DNA from: Emydura subglobosa
Taxonomy: Eukaryota; Chordata; Testudines; Chelidae
Length of the DNA: 64,000 bases
Reading direction: 5' to 3'
NCBI GenBank assembly: GCA_007922225.1
Contig: ML679963.1
Coordinates: forward strand, 2,243,794 to 2,307,793
Of the stretch, positions 42,599 through 55,715 are shown in pieces; within the stretch, counting starts at the first letter, position 1; each line of letters begins with the position of its first letter. The notes under the pieces are model-generated. The model ran no database searches, was not told where the DNA came from, and was given only the letters and a program-made list of their open reading frames with translations. Both the position numbers and the translations under genes were made by a program.

Positions 42599-44084
42599 TG
42601 GTGAGTGATCTGCACCAGCACCAGAGTGTCCCCTTGTATCAAGTAGCTGCTTGAAGCTCCCTGTTCCCACTGCCACTGGATACGCGCCAGTCTTTACATC
42701 CACTGGACTGCAGACACACCCAGCTTCAAAGAAGGAGAAGAAGAGTGGAACTGTGACAAGGCTTGCTGGTGGCTGTAAAACACGTTATTTTAAAATAAAA
42801 CCACACCAAAAGAGAGAAGTATCATTTAGGTGATAATTCTGTGTTCCCAAACTTGTCCTGCACATGTGCCCTACTGGGTTCACTGCGTTCCTGGGGATGC
42901 ACAGCCCAGCATGGTCCTGCCATAGCCTATCACCTCCTTGTGCAGCAGAACCACACCAGTGTCACAATCAGGGCTTATGTCCTGACTTGCACAACTGGGG
43001 AGAAAATTTGCTTGCTATCCAGCCTGCATTTTCTCTTTCATAATTGCATCCCATGACTTCTAGCTGTACTGTTTGAGGTACACTCATGCCTAAAGAAAAG
43101 ACAGCAAGCCTTACTTAAACAAATATTTACATATTTGAAAATTATTTTTCATATTCACATCTCTCCAGAAATCTCACCAGAGATTTCTTGCAAATCAGCC
43201 CCATTTGACAGGTGCAAGAGGTTTAGGGGAAGGTTCAGTTAAGTATCCAAACTGCAAGGTCCTTCTCTGAATTAAATACATTTTCCAATCTTTTGAGTTT
43301 CCATGCAATATTAATAAGGGAGAAGACGGTCAGGGCTACTTTAATATTTTATTTTTTTAAAAAACAGTGAAAAAGAAATAGCAACTGGAAGTTATTGAGC
43401 TGCCCAACTATCACGTGAGAGCTTCATACACTTATCTTTAAAAATTAAATAACACCCCTTCTGTTTGGGAGACCCATCTTCAGGTTTCCCTTGGTCTGAA
43501 AGCTGGATCCATAGAGAGGAGACCAGACCAGCAGCAAAGAATTACTAGAAATGACATCCTAATAGGATCAGCGTTGTCCTTTCCAAGTCTTTTATTGACA
43601 ATATAGTGAAATGACCTAAGGTAGCGGAAAACTCCTCTTTGTAAATAGTGTCCTCCCAAGAGCTTTCTTCCTTCTTTCCCTTGCGTGGGGTGTTCTCTTG
43701 CTTTTAGCTATTGTTTGTTTTCATTTCCTGTTAAGCTATCTGTCTCATTTCGGGTAGCTTGTCACAGCTTTTACTTGACCACTTGAGGCAGTAAGGCCCC
43801 TGCCCATCCTTTATGTTTGGCTGTGCTCAGATTGTGACTCGAGCCATGTGGGGAAAGTAGGTACAGCTCAGATCAGACTCCCCACTGCAAGCCAGGGGCC
43901 AGGGAGTGTGAGGAGCCCAGGCTTCACCTCCCTGTCCTCCCATTTGCCTGCCAAAATACTACAAGGGGAGAATAGAAGGTAGCAATTTAGCCCTTGTATT
44001 GTAAATTTCTTGGAGCATGGACTTTGTCTTCTTCCTGCCTGTTATACATACCATTGAATGCCATTATATATATCAAATTATAAT

Positions 44085-44300
44085 TATGGCATAGCACTTC
44101 TGATTTTCAAAGAACTTTACAACAGTAAATAATTACCATAACACCCTAGGAAGAGGAATAAGTATTCTCTCAATTTCACATATGGGAAAGCTAAGGCTCA
44201 GAGGTGAAGTTCCTTGCTGAATGTTAGAGAGGGAGCCATTATTAGAGTCAGGATTAAACCCAGTCATTCCCGGAGTCCAGTTTTGTGCCCAGACAACTAG
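44085..44300 (-). mobile_element. MIR-type SINE
   Basis: CATAGCACTTCTGATTTTCA, then CTCAATTTCACATATGGGAA, GGCTCAGAGGTGAAG and GGATTAAACCCAGTC, follows the reverse-complement MIR order. Confidence 0.65.
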
Positions 44301-45321
44301 ATCTGCATGTCTTCCTAATCATGGAAGGATGTAAGAGGAAAGAGGAGGTGAGCAGTCAAGTAAGAAGTTGTTAAGATTAGACCCCTTGAGATATGAATAG
44401 AGCCTGGTAATTCACAGCTACCTTATCAGTTCTTCATCCACGCAGTACACACTCCACAGTCCCCCAGATATTAATCTTTTCATACAGTCACTTGGGCGTT
44501 AATGCCAAATTCTCATAATAGTATTTAATGATATTTTACTAGCAAAAGTTAATCATCCACAAACATCTTCAAAGTCCCAGCAAAAAATAATTATACAGCA
44601 AAGACGAGTGGTTTTGGTTTTACCTGCAAGACTATAAAAACTGGGCACCTTTGGAGTCCAACCCTTGCAAGTCTCCCAGAGGAACTCATACAGATTAGGA
44701 GGACCTTCACGCCATGGATGTTAACGTAGAAGATCTTGGTGAGGCCAGAGCCACTTTTTCTCTCCTTTCTGCATCGAGGGTGTTAAACGCCAGGTACAAA
44801 CATGGAGAAGTAATCTGAGCTGTACTGGACTTTACACCTGTGCTAGTAATCTAGAAAGTAGTAAAGGATATTCAGCTAATTACAAACTGCGTATGACTAA
44901 ACCTTCCATACTTAACGCATCAGCATTTAAGGTGTCTCTAGTCAACCTCCATCTCTGCTTCTAGTTAAACTATGTTGGGTTCTGCTCCCACTAGAGTTAC
45001 CATGCGTAATTGCTGGTTTATATCTCCCAATAGCTAATTGGGAGAGATACGTTTAGATTTTTGTATTCCAGGAGGAATCTCTTACTGCACTGTTCCTCAA
45101 AGAAGTCCAGTGTTTGGCTCAGATCAGACATGATCTGTGCCGCTGGGCGACTGTACTCTCCCTGCATCCAGCTGCAAAGTCACAGAGATTAACATATCAA
45201 ACATGGTTGTTTCTCAGCCGTCATTAACCAAAATCACTCCTGACGGAGCAGCCACTCCCAGCTAAATTCTCCTATTAGCATCTCAGCTGTGGCAGGATGG
45301 AGCACTCAGTGAAGAGCTCCA

Positions 45322-45493
45322 GGCCAGATTTGCAAAGGTATTTAGGTGCCTAAAGATTTTTGAAAGCACCTGAGCAAGCCAATTCTGTATTGAAATCAGT
45401 GGGACTTGGGTATCTAACCTGCGTAGCCACTTTTGAAATCCCACTAGGGACCGTATACAACTTCAGGCATAAATACCTTTGAAAATCTGGGCC
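45322..45493. repeat. Foldback interspersed repeat (GGCCCAGATTTTCAAAGGTA type)
   Basis: The left end GGCCAGATTTGCAAAGGTAT mirrors the right end ATACCTTTGAAAATCTGGGCC. The central part contains TGAAATCAGTGGGACTTGGG. It is a palindromic DNA-transposon relic; a partial relative lies near 38560-38680. Confidence 0.65.
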
Positions 45494-46256
45494 TCACTGT
45501 TTAAAGAGAGGTGGGCAGATGTTATCAGGGAACATGCAAACTTTGAAACCTCAAGGAAGGTACCTCTCCATACCACGCTGGAACGATTGAGTTGGTTGGA
45601 GCCTAAGCAGCCCATATAAATTTTGTTTTAGGCTTGTTCAATAGAGACTTATTAGATGTATAAAAATCTCAGTGGGCAGCCATCCCTTACAATGCAAATG
45701 TACAGTTCAGAATACAAGCTAAGTGTCCTGTAAACTCCTCCAGCCCACCACTTCCCCAAAAGCCTGGTGGGAAAAGTAGAAAGCTCCATGTGGAAGGCTC
45801 TATTGTGGGACAGCACTGAACAGCCCTGCCACTTTACACAAGCTTTCCACGTGCAGCAGACAATGAGGTACAGGCCACTGCAGGAGGCAGTGTAGATGGT
45901 TACATCAAGCAATGATGTTCTCTAGAATTGCAGTTCCTCTGCTCCTAGACAGAGCCCTAGGCTGAATTCCTTGCAAGTGATATCTCAGACGGGATGTGTT
46001 GATGGTATCATTAAGATCGTCCTCACCTGCTGGAAAGCAATGAAAAGAGCAGCTTCCCTGGGTGTTCATAGCAGTGGAAGGGAGTGTCTTCAGGGCATGA
46101 CATGGAGAAATGAAGTATCCGGAGAGAAACAGTTTAACAAATTGTGTGACACATACTGCATCTTCATCATTTTTCCTGCCTCTTTCCAATCACTTTCACT
46201 GGATTCTGTTGCTCCACCGCTCTGCTATTATTCCACGGCAGGGAACTTGGGCCCCT

Positions 46257-46502
46257 TTAGGGTGCGTCTACACTGCAGTAAATACCCATGGCTGGCCCAT
46301 GTCAGTTGACTTGGGCTTGCAGGGCTTAGGCTACAGGGCCGTTTAATTGGGGTGCAGAAGTTTGGGCTCTGGGACCCCCCCCATCATGGGACCAGAGGAG
46401 CCTGAACATCTACACAGCAATTAAACAGCCCTGTGGCCTGAGCCCAAGTCACCTGACATGGGCCAGCCGCAGGTGTTTAACTGCAGTGTAGACGTACCCT
46501 TA
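46257..46502. mobile_element. Long-hairpin MITE with TTA target duplication
   Basis: The element 46260-46499 (240 bp) starts GGGTGCGTCTACACTGCAGT and ends ACTGCAGTGTAGACGTACCC. It is flanked by TTA on both sides (46257-46259 and 46500-46502). The two halves are near reverse complements over about 90 bp (GGCTGGCCCATGTCAG and CTGACATGGGCCAGCC). This is the best-preserved foldback copy in the window, suggestive of PIF/Harbinger-type mobilisation. Confidence 0.82.
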
Positions 46503-48112
46503 GACAACTGGCATATAAAATGGAATTGTAAGAAATTATTTAAATTGCTCATAACTAAATGGCCCCTCCCTCTTTCCACATTCACTTAGATTTCTTCTAA
46601 AAGTCCCAAGAGGGGTATTAAATGAATCAGATACTCAGGATTGCCGGGATGAGCCAGCAATCTACTTGTGGCTAACTAAGGACATTTAACTAAGAGTGCA
46701 TCTGGGAGCATTCATACAGGATGCTTTCATCTGTCAGTTTGTGTCTATGAAATGGACACATTCTTCTTTACAGAGAAAAAATAGCTGACAGGTTCATTAC
46801 CTAGGTCTGTGGCAAGTAAGATTTCTGTCTGTCTAGGACAAAGTTCTGCCACCCTCATTCAAATGGAAAGGAAGGAAGTATCAGATTAGCTGGAACATTT
46901 TGGTAAGGTTTTCAGTAGAATTAATTTCAAGCCCATAAAATGGTTTGTGACCTCTTAGGGGCCTCAGCTTGAATTAGATCTCCTTTTTAAAAAGATAGGA
47001 ACAGCTGTTTGTTGTGGGAAATGTCTCTGGAGCAACAGACTTTACAGCTGTGCAGTGATGTGTAATGCTGGAGCCTCGGTGAGCTAAATTTAGCAGATAA
47101 TTTCACACAGCCCTAGGATTTTAACACCCACAAAGTGCCACAAAGTGTGGACAATGTCTTTTTTCTTTACTGGTTACAACTTAAGAGAAAAGACAGCACA
47201 CATGCAAAGGGATTAAATTTATATGAACCGTATAAATATTAAACAAGAGTAGAAGTGAAGTTCTTGGAGGTGGACAACATATTGTGAGATGCGCAGAGGC
47301 CCTAGGGATAGGTATCCTGACCTGAGGGAGAGTTATGCCAATACTGGAGGATCCCTCTTGCATTCTCTCGCTCTCTCTCACTGTAGCATCTAGTACTATT
47401 TGGCTATTTTAGTGAATGGCATCAGGGATAACAGTTTATTATCTATTTTTGTTCAGAGCTGTTGCAAAGGTCACTCATACAAATACACATTGGCTCAAGT
47501 GAAACAACTACTGGGGGAAGAGGTTGGAGAAAAAGAAAGAAAAGAAAAAATGTATAAAGAACATGTGACCTGGAAACTGGAGTAACTGGAGTTAGTTTTG
47601 TGCTGTCTTTCATAAATGTGGATTTAGTCCTATGTATCTGCTCGTCTCCCCGCCATCCTAGCTCTGAGCAAAGAATACTCTAAGGGGACTCTCACCCCGC
47701 TGACACGGAGATTGCAGATTTTACGGGTACGTGAAAGGTGACAGACTGACAGCACTGTAAACTGTGGTCCTCTCATTACAGAGTGAGTATAGTACAGAGC
47801 ACAGAATGGGCAACAGCAGCGCAAGCTTTGCCCACTTCCAGTGTACCTTGGCTCTTCTCTAGAGAAGCCACATCTAAAGGTCATGGGAAATCTATTCTCT
47901 GCACCCATTATATCCTAGGCTTCTCCACTTAAAATACCAACCTCAGTGGTCAGAGTAAATTGTGAACACTTGTTCACTAGAAACTAAACCAAAGCCATTA
48001 GTTCACAGAGTCCAAACAGCCATTAGATAATAGTGACTTTTAGGTTCTCCCACCGAGGCTGTAAAGCCCATTAGCAATGTCTTGATCCACCCACTATGCA
48101 AAAAACTATGTC

Positions 48113-48178
48113 TTTGGCTCATCTGGTAAAGAAGTCTGCTTGGAATGCCATTGTCCTGGGTTCCAATCTCTGGCCATT
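48113..48178 (+). repeat. tRNA-like sequence (tRNA-derived SINE head or tRNA relic)
   Basis: TTTGGCTCATCTGGTAAAGA resembles a pol III A box and D arm, and CCTGGGTTCCAATCTCTGG resembles a B box and T arm, spaced about 35 nt apart. The acceptor stem is not convincing, so it is not called as a functional tRNA. Confidence 0.45.
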
Positions 48179-49058
48179 CATTGTTTTACTGGTGACTGCT
48201 TGTTTATTTCCTGAGGCATGTGGTGACCTCTATTGACAAGGTATGCAACATACAAAGAATTCCTCTCATTTGCTGCTCAGTGATCCTGTGTAAGAAAGGC
48301 GAGAGGAAATTCTGATATGTGATATCAGTGCTTTTCCTCTTCTCTAAATTTTTGGAAAAGTGAGATTCAGACCTTTAACCTGAATTCTGGTTAGAAGGTT
48401 AAATCAACCAAACCTGGTATCCTGCTGTTGGCACTAACCAGTACTTGATGTTTCAGAGGAAGGCAAACCTCCATAATGCCTCTTGCGAGTTATGCAAAAC
48501 TGTTCTGTACATGCAGAGGAGCAGCAGTGTGTGAATTCCTTCCTGACCCCTGCAACGATTAGCTTATGTCCTGCAGCATGAGATTTGCTTAGCCTTAATG
48601 TGCACAATTATAAAAATTATTATTGGTCATAAAATCATCTGGGCTATTTTAAATCCTGCAGTCATGAAATAAATATATATATACATGCATTTCACTTCAA
48701 ACAAATTACTTTCCCTTTTTAAATTTACTGATTTAATGAACCAACACTTGATCTTGCTGGGGTATCAGCCACTGGCCGAATTAGAGTTGAATTCCTGTAG
48801 AATGACTTTCATGTTATTAATATTACTTTGGGTGTGATAGCAACCTGTGTTCCATCTGTATTATTCGTATCCTCCATTCAGATATCAGCACCTACTAAGA
48901 ATAAAGTGCTCTGAACTGGAGAATTAAAGGTTAACACATATACTTAGCAAAACAGAACAAGCTATTTTCTTAGTCTCTTGCACACTATAAATTGAAATTA
49001 TTTCAGTTAATGTGGCCTAAATTAGTTCTCACTTTTATATTCAACTATTTGGGGATTT

Positions 49059-49084
49059 AAAAAAAAAAAATTTTTTTTTTTTTT
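49059..49084. repeat. Adjacent poly(A) and poly(T) runs (perfect palindrome)
   Basis: Ten or more A residues are followed immediately by about fifteen T residues. This is a short homopolymer palindrome prone to length change and assembly error. Confidence 0.85.
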
Positions 49085-52000
49085 GCTGTTTGGCTTCAAA
49101 TTACACTTTGCACTAAGGATGAAACTCACACAAGCAGAAATACACACGCATGCAAAACCCAAAGAAATGGGTCTGGTTTAGGGAACTTAGCAGGAGTTTG
49201 TGAGGGGATACAAATCACTCCTCTAGCCTGGGAGAAGGTAGCATAGCTCATCTGCAACCACTATTCCAGCCTTCAGGCTGGAATAGCAACCTCAGCCATT
49301 CTATGCTGCATATGTAAGGGTTCCCAGGCACTGGATCTACACAAGTACAGACTCAAATGTCTCTTGCCCTTCTCCCTTCCCGCCTTGCCTAGCTCCACCT
49401 CTGTCTCCTTGCCCAGGGCTGTTGTGAAGCTTAAGTGGCATGGAGGACTTGCACAAACTACCCCTGCTGGGAACACTCTAGCGGATTCAAAAGATTCTGT
49501 TTTATTGCATGTGTGGAGGGGGAAATACAGGGGCTCCTTAAATCCCCTTCTCCATTCTTGCCTTCTGAACCAACACAGGCCAGGAGAGATTCTTGAATGC
49601 AAATATTGAAATGATAGACTAGGATAGGAGCAGAGATGCCATGATGATGAGAGCTATTTGAAAACAATAGACAAAAGACCAATTCTAGCCAATTAACACT
49701 TGAAAACTTGGTCACAGCATATGTTCCAATGACTTTGACTTGCTGTTTATATCAGGTAAATCCTGTTTAGAATTGACAGTCATTTAACAACATTTGCTAT
49801 TAAATGGGCCCATTTGTATTGATTTAATGCAAAGCAGTTTGGTCTCAAGAAAATCTTTCCCTATAATCTGGATTTTCTATTAAGCAAATTGACAGTAATT
49901 GGGATGCACTGTATTTTAAATTTGCAAAACTAGCATACAAAAGTATGTAATCACTTGATAAACAGTCTCAGCTTTGGAGCTGGTCAGCTAGCGAATCAGA
50001 GTTAGGCACAGGGAAGAGGCATTTGTTCATATCTAGTACATCCCTCAGCCAGTTCAGGGTTGATCTCTGCAGCATGTTTTATTTATTCTTTATCTAGTCC
50101 AGTTTGAAATAACATGTAGGTGATGGACCTGATCCAAAGCCAATTGAAACTAGTGGGATTTGTATCACAGCCACTATGTGTGCTTAATATATCTACGTAT
50201 CTTATGTTCTTATTCCATTCCCTATCACCAGAGTATCCAAGCCCCTTACAACATGCGGATAGTAACATGGATCTTGTATGTGAATAATACTCAGACCTGA
50301 AGGGACATAACTTATTAAGGGCCAGATTGTGACACTCGATTAACACAGAGTATCGTCTCACTCTGCAAATGGTCCCACTGAAATCAATGGCTGTACTGGC
50401 AGCATAAAATATTATTTAGAGTGAGGGTGGCAGAATATAGCGATCATTAGTGAAACATCTGGAGCCAACACACACACACAGTTAAGTGTGGCTACACATA
50501 TGACCACAATGTTTCTGAACAAACAGAGTTGTGTGGTGGGTCTTGTACATGACCCTAAAAGGTTTATGGTCTTCTTAACTATCATGTGCAGCAACACAAC
50601 CTAGTGCATTAAGAAGGAAGTATCACTCAATTTTATATTACAACCTCACTGTTACTTCATTCTATATTTAGCATTTCCTGACAGACAGTACATGTGACAG
50701 TGACTTATTTGTGGAATTCCTAGAGAAGGGAAACCACATAATAGTAGCAAACTTGCAGACTATAGTAAATGGTGCATTGCCATATATTTTAAAGACAATT
50801 GTTCAGACTATAGAGAAAGGAGAGGTACAAACTCATTCTGTAGCTGCGGAATGTTTAAATGTTTAGTGCAAAGGACTAGATGATTTTAAAGAGGGTGATA
50901 TTCCCTTAGATTTTATCCTTAAATCATTTAAGTAATCTTCAAGGAAGATATATAATACAGAAAATCTCACAAAATTGCTAGACACCATCAGCAAGCACTG
51001 ACTCATCTCAGGGAGGCTGAGGTAATAATACATACGCACCATATAATAAGATACATGCATGCATACACAGAGTAAGATTCAGAGATTGACTATAAATTTG
51101 CACTAAGAGAGCACATTTCTCTAGAATTATGTTTGTAAATGTTTATGTACGGAAGTAAATAAATGGTCGCAAACGTGTCTAGATGATCTTTACAATAAGG
51201 CTACTGGGTACAAGGCTATCTTCAAGTTATGGCAGCAACATTCTGGTTCCAAGCTCTGCTGCAGTACTTTAGGAAAACTCTTGTACTTTACATGGCCTTT
51301 ATTGTACAAAGTTATTTGCATGAAAAATAACTGTCCAAATAGCCAATGCTCAGAACTATCTTTAGAAGAGAATTAGCAGTAGGAAGCTGCATCCTCATCT
51401 CCTTAATGCCGCTCCTGTTGGAGAACTCAACATGTGTTCTTGCAGAGAAGCACGAGATGAGATTTGATATACATTTTCCATACTTGGGGATAATTTTTGT
51501 ATTGGATTCCTGCAGTGGTTTGACACTTTTTGTTATGTTGCAGAGCTATTTGAAACTCATTCTCCCTTGTTCAATTAGAAAATGCACCCACATTATAAAG
51601 TGCTTCCCAAGAAACCTCATTCTTATCCGACTCCACATCAGAGCTGGTTATAGTGTCAAGCCACTAAAAAGACACACTGAAAGAAGAGGCAGGAAGGTTT
51701 AACATCAGTTGTACTGCATTAAATCTGATGAAGTGCCTGGGAATAAACAACTCATTCAAAAATCCCAAAACCAAACTATCTCCAGGAATCCAAATCCACT
51801 GAATTATCTGTCCAATTCTCTTCCTAAACTTTTGCCTTTCATATTAGATTCTTTTTCTACCTCTGATCTTCCAAGATGCTTTACACTACATACTCGATCA
51901 CGTTATATTCCTAATCATTGGAGCTTCTGTAATATTTATCAAACTTGTAAGTAAGCCAATGAACCTGTTAATTGTATAGGTAAACACTGATTGTAACAAA

Positions 52001-54879
52001 TACATTCACAAAATATTCTTCAGTCTATTACGTAAAATAATTCTGTTCCATCAAGTTAGATAAACCATTCTAAAATAATAAATGATAATTTCAAATATAA
52101 ATTAATGTGACTAATTAAATTTGGTTTATTTTTTGTCCTTTTATAATAAATCTGAACTTTGCATTGATTTTGTCTTAGTTTCTGCCCATTTTACATAATT
52201 CTTTTCTAGCTCATTTTAATATACTTCTTTTTGAGTTTGAAATAAATGTTCTGTTCATAATACAATAATTTAGACTGCCATAAATTCTAATTTCAAATTG
52301 TCATAACACGTTCTGCTGCAGGCATTCATCTGCAACATTAATAATTGCTGGACAAATGCCTGGATGAGACAGCGGGCATGTAGCAGCAGAAAAGCAAACT
52401 GAAGCATACATTTAATGAATCAAAGCAAACTTTCACCAAAATTCAAGACATCCTTTTCAGAAAGCCATGACAGATGTGTCTTTTCTCCCAGCACTTCAAA
52501 GGGTGCTAGGGGACTTATAAAGTTTTCATTTAAAAACAACACTAAAAGTAAACAAACAAAATGTTTTATATAAATTTGAGGTCATCACCACTTTCTCAAA
52601 GCTCATAACCATAGTTGCAACAAGTTACGAAACAGTAAAAATTAATGAAACTCCAGTGCCTGCTTGAAGCGTGACAGGCAGACTCTTCCAGATAAAGGAG
52701 TCTGTCTGGCTCACATAATACAAAACTTTACATATCTGTAGGTTTAAAACAAAATGAAAAAGTACCTGCCTTTCAGATGAATCTGAAGTGCTTTCCCTCT
52801 GGAGTTATCCAAGACTGAGTAACCCTAACCCTACGTTTACTTCAGAGCCTCTGAAACTCAGCCTCTGGGCAACTCAGCATCTTGGTGAGGTTTTTGTACA
52901 CCAATCCCCCTCACATGGTCTGATTTCCAGATAATCTGCTGCCAAAGAGCTCTTTAAGAATTTTTGCGTCACTTTTAGTCAAATAAACTTTATGTTTCAC
53001 CAGGGCTGCAACTCAATTTTCCTCCTAGAGGTGGGTGGCTACATTTGTATGTTCTGATCAGTTCAGGAGGCAGGATCCAGCTCAGACAGGCAGGGCGAAG
53101 GTGAGGGGAAGCGCACTGTTAAGGCATAATTTTCACGTCTCTGATTACAGCTATATATAAGGAGGTGGTGGTGACAAGAGGACAACAAATATGGTTGATG
53201 ATCTGAGGGACACAGTGAATTAGGGGTGTGCAGGTGGGTCTCTAATTATAGAAAGGTACAAAGGGCTGGGGTCCTAGTTCTAGAATATATATGGCTCCTA
53301 GTCTTCCTCCTTACTGATTACTAACATTATTTTAATGAAGAAATATAAATAGAGGGCTTGGTTTTGTTACAAAATATTAGGCACAAGTTCTTTGAAAAGT
53401 GTTTTTGCTACTTTAATCAGATCAGCAAGTCACTTCCTCTCTCCCTCCCACACCACAAAAAAACCTCTAAAACAAATGCTTTTTCTCTAGCTTCCTTCAG
53501 TCCACAAATATTTCTTGTACAGTCTCAAATTTTACAATTTGTTTATAAAAGATGAAAAGGCATAAATCAGTGAGCTAATGCCCCAGTTTGTATACAGACT
53601 TGAAAAAGAAAGCAGAAAATCATAAGGGAAAAAAGAATAGCAAACTTCTAGAAGGAACAACAAAACAGCTGATATAAGTGGCAGACGGTTTGCAAAGATC
53701 TATTCTGAATAGTTCAGTAATAACAGAAACACTGAGGACAAACAAGCTTAGGGTTATTGGTATTGCTTCCCTTTCTCTGCCTGCTGGTCCCCTTTCCATT
53801 AGCCCCAGCAGTGGATATTGGCACCATCTCAAGGATAGTTGTGGTAATGCAATGCTGTTAATAAGATGTACCTGAACAAAAATCCTTGCTTTTCCCTGGT
53901 AATTCTTGGCGAGCATTGTGTAAAATAGTGTGTTTATCAGTTTTTAAACTTGTTCCCTTCTAATTTCTCTACAGCATTCTTGTTCTTCTGTTACAGGCTA
54001 GGGTAAATAGCAATGTATAGCTGGTTTCCATGCTGCCATTTGTTATTTTACATCTCTTTGTCATATCCCCACATACTCTTCTTTCCAAATTCATAGTCCT
54101 AGTCTTTATCTGGAGAAAGGGGAGAAAAGCAGGTTCGAGCCCTTCCAGATTTCTGTGTTTTCCATTCTGCTCCCGGCACTCTATCCTATTCCCAAGAGTT
54201 TGAGAGGCTGAAGGTTCATTGTGCCTTGCTCACTATATCTTGCTTGAGATCTAAGCACAGCCTTTATGTGTACCAAGGGTATGTTTACAGACCTAAATCC
54301 AGCATTTCAGGGATCATTTTGTTCATGAAAAGGATCCATTCCTTCGCTCTCAACCAGAATTGCCAGCTCTCTAATACCAGAATCCTAGAATGGATTTTCC
54401 AGGAACTCTGAGTTTAGTCTCTCATAGAAAATAGGATCTTCCATCATATGTTTTTGGAGTTCCCCCTACCCACTTGTAGAAATATTTAGGAATCTCTATG
54501 ATGTGACTTTTAAAAAAATTATTATTTGTTGCTGTATTTTCACTTTACTTAGAACAGACTTTTACCATGGTTTCTGAAATATTACTGAACACAGTTTGTC
54601 TTAATCTACACTTGTCGTTAAACTGTGTTCAGCTGCACACACTGATGACACTCAATGTCAGCAACTGGTAATTTGTAGACAAAGCTAATGTATAAAGAAC
54701 ATATAAATAGTTTTAACACTTACTTATCTTGGCTCTTTTGTTCACTTACATGTTTTTCCTTAATGTCTTTCACTGCAGTATATGTATTTTATTTGTTTTG
54801 TAAAGTACTTAGAACACTTTCTGGGTACTGTATAAATAATAACAATTGAATCTGAAAAACTGACTATTATTAATTTATT

Positions 54880-55045
54880 CATGGACTTTTATATATCACT
54901 CATCACTACAGTATCTGACCACTTCACCAATATTAGCGAATTTATTTTCACAACACCCCCTGAAGTGAGAGGATATTATTATCCGCATTTTACAAAAGGG
55001 CAACTGAGGCACAGACAGATTAAGGTCAAAAGGCTCAGCTAATTT
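54880..55045 (-). mobile_element. MIR-type SINE
   Basis: GGATATTATTATCCGCATTT, then GGGCAACTGAGGCACAG and GATTAAGGTCAAAAGGCTCA, follows the reverse-complement MIR order. Confidence 0.65.
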
Positions 55046-55086
55046 TGGGTGCCTGATCTGAGATGCCGTGGGTATGATTTTTCAGG

Positions 55087-55715
55087 GTACTTAGCATTAT
55101 GTAACAGTTTGTGTGTTCAAAGCATTGCTCCAGTTGATTTCAGTTGCAGCTGTGAGTTGTTGAAATTGTGGCAGATCTGTGAAGGAGATTAGGTTGCCTA
55201 ATGAAGAAAATATTATCAGTATATCATCTATTTCATGTTGCATATTTTGGAAATTCTTCATTGAGGTTGGCATATGGGGAAGCCATCCTAGTACCCATGG
55301 CTGTTCCCATGATTTGGACAAAGTGTTGTTGAATGTAAAATTGTTATAGGTGAGGATGAAATGGATGAATTTGGTGATGTGTTTGGAGTGGATTTCTGAG
55401 TGTTCTCCATTGTTTTACAGATATTTGAGACAGGCAGCAATGCTGTCATGGTGAGGGATCTTGGTGGATAGGGAGATGACATCCATTATGACAGAGATAG
55501 TGTTCTGAGGAAGGTTGTTGATGTTGTGGAGTTTCTGGAAGAAGTTGGTTGTGACCTGGAGGAAACTTGCTCTTTGATTGGTGAGTGGTTTGAGGATGGT
55601 TTCTGTGAATCCTGATATTCTTTCAATCAGAGTGCCCTGGCCAGATATGATGGGTCTGCCTGGGTTCCTTTGTCTGTGTATCTTCGGAAGCATGTGGAAG
55701 GTTCCTGGTTGGGTT
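55087..55715 (-). mobile_element. Penelope-like retroelement, reverse-transcriptase remnant
   Basis: On the minus strand MLPKIHRQRNPGRPIISGQG matches the family signature LPKIHKPGNPGRPI, and MDVISLSTKIPHHDSI matches DVxSLYTNIP. MGTAMGTRMASPYANL at 55310-55263 is a hallmark of this RT class, and EIDDILII near 55230 keeps the catalytic D-D pair. The pieces lie in different frames with stops, so the copy is dead. No GIY-YIG endonuclease part was recognised. Confidence 0.85.

Noticed and set aside
44629..44640. TATAAAAA-like box on the plus strand
   Set aside because: No gene starts downstream on that strand; AT-rich background explains it.
44641..44860. Apparent exon-like open stretches on the minus strand below 44860, including a frame reading PPNLYEFLWETC
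   Set aside because: Several frames are open at once and splice sites are ambiguous; no protein was recognised. Kept only as background to the 45086-45171 candidate.
45652..46189. Two adjacent minus-strand open frames (86 and 94 codons), one with a hydrophobic Cys-rich start
   Set aside because: No known family, different frames, no convincing splice sites. Likely repeat-derived or chance.
52818..52835. Telomere-like CCCTAACCCTA
   Set aside because: Fewer than three units; too short to mean an interstitial telomeric site.
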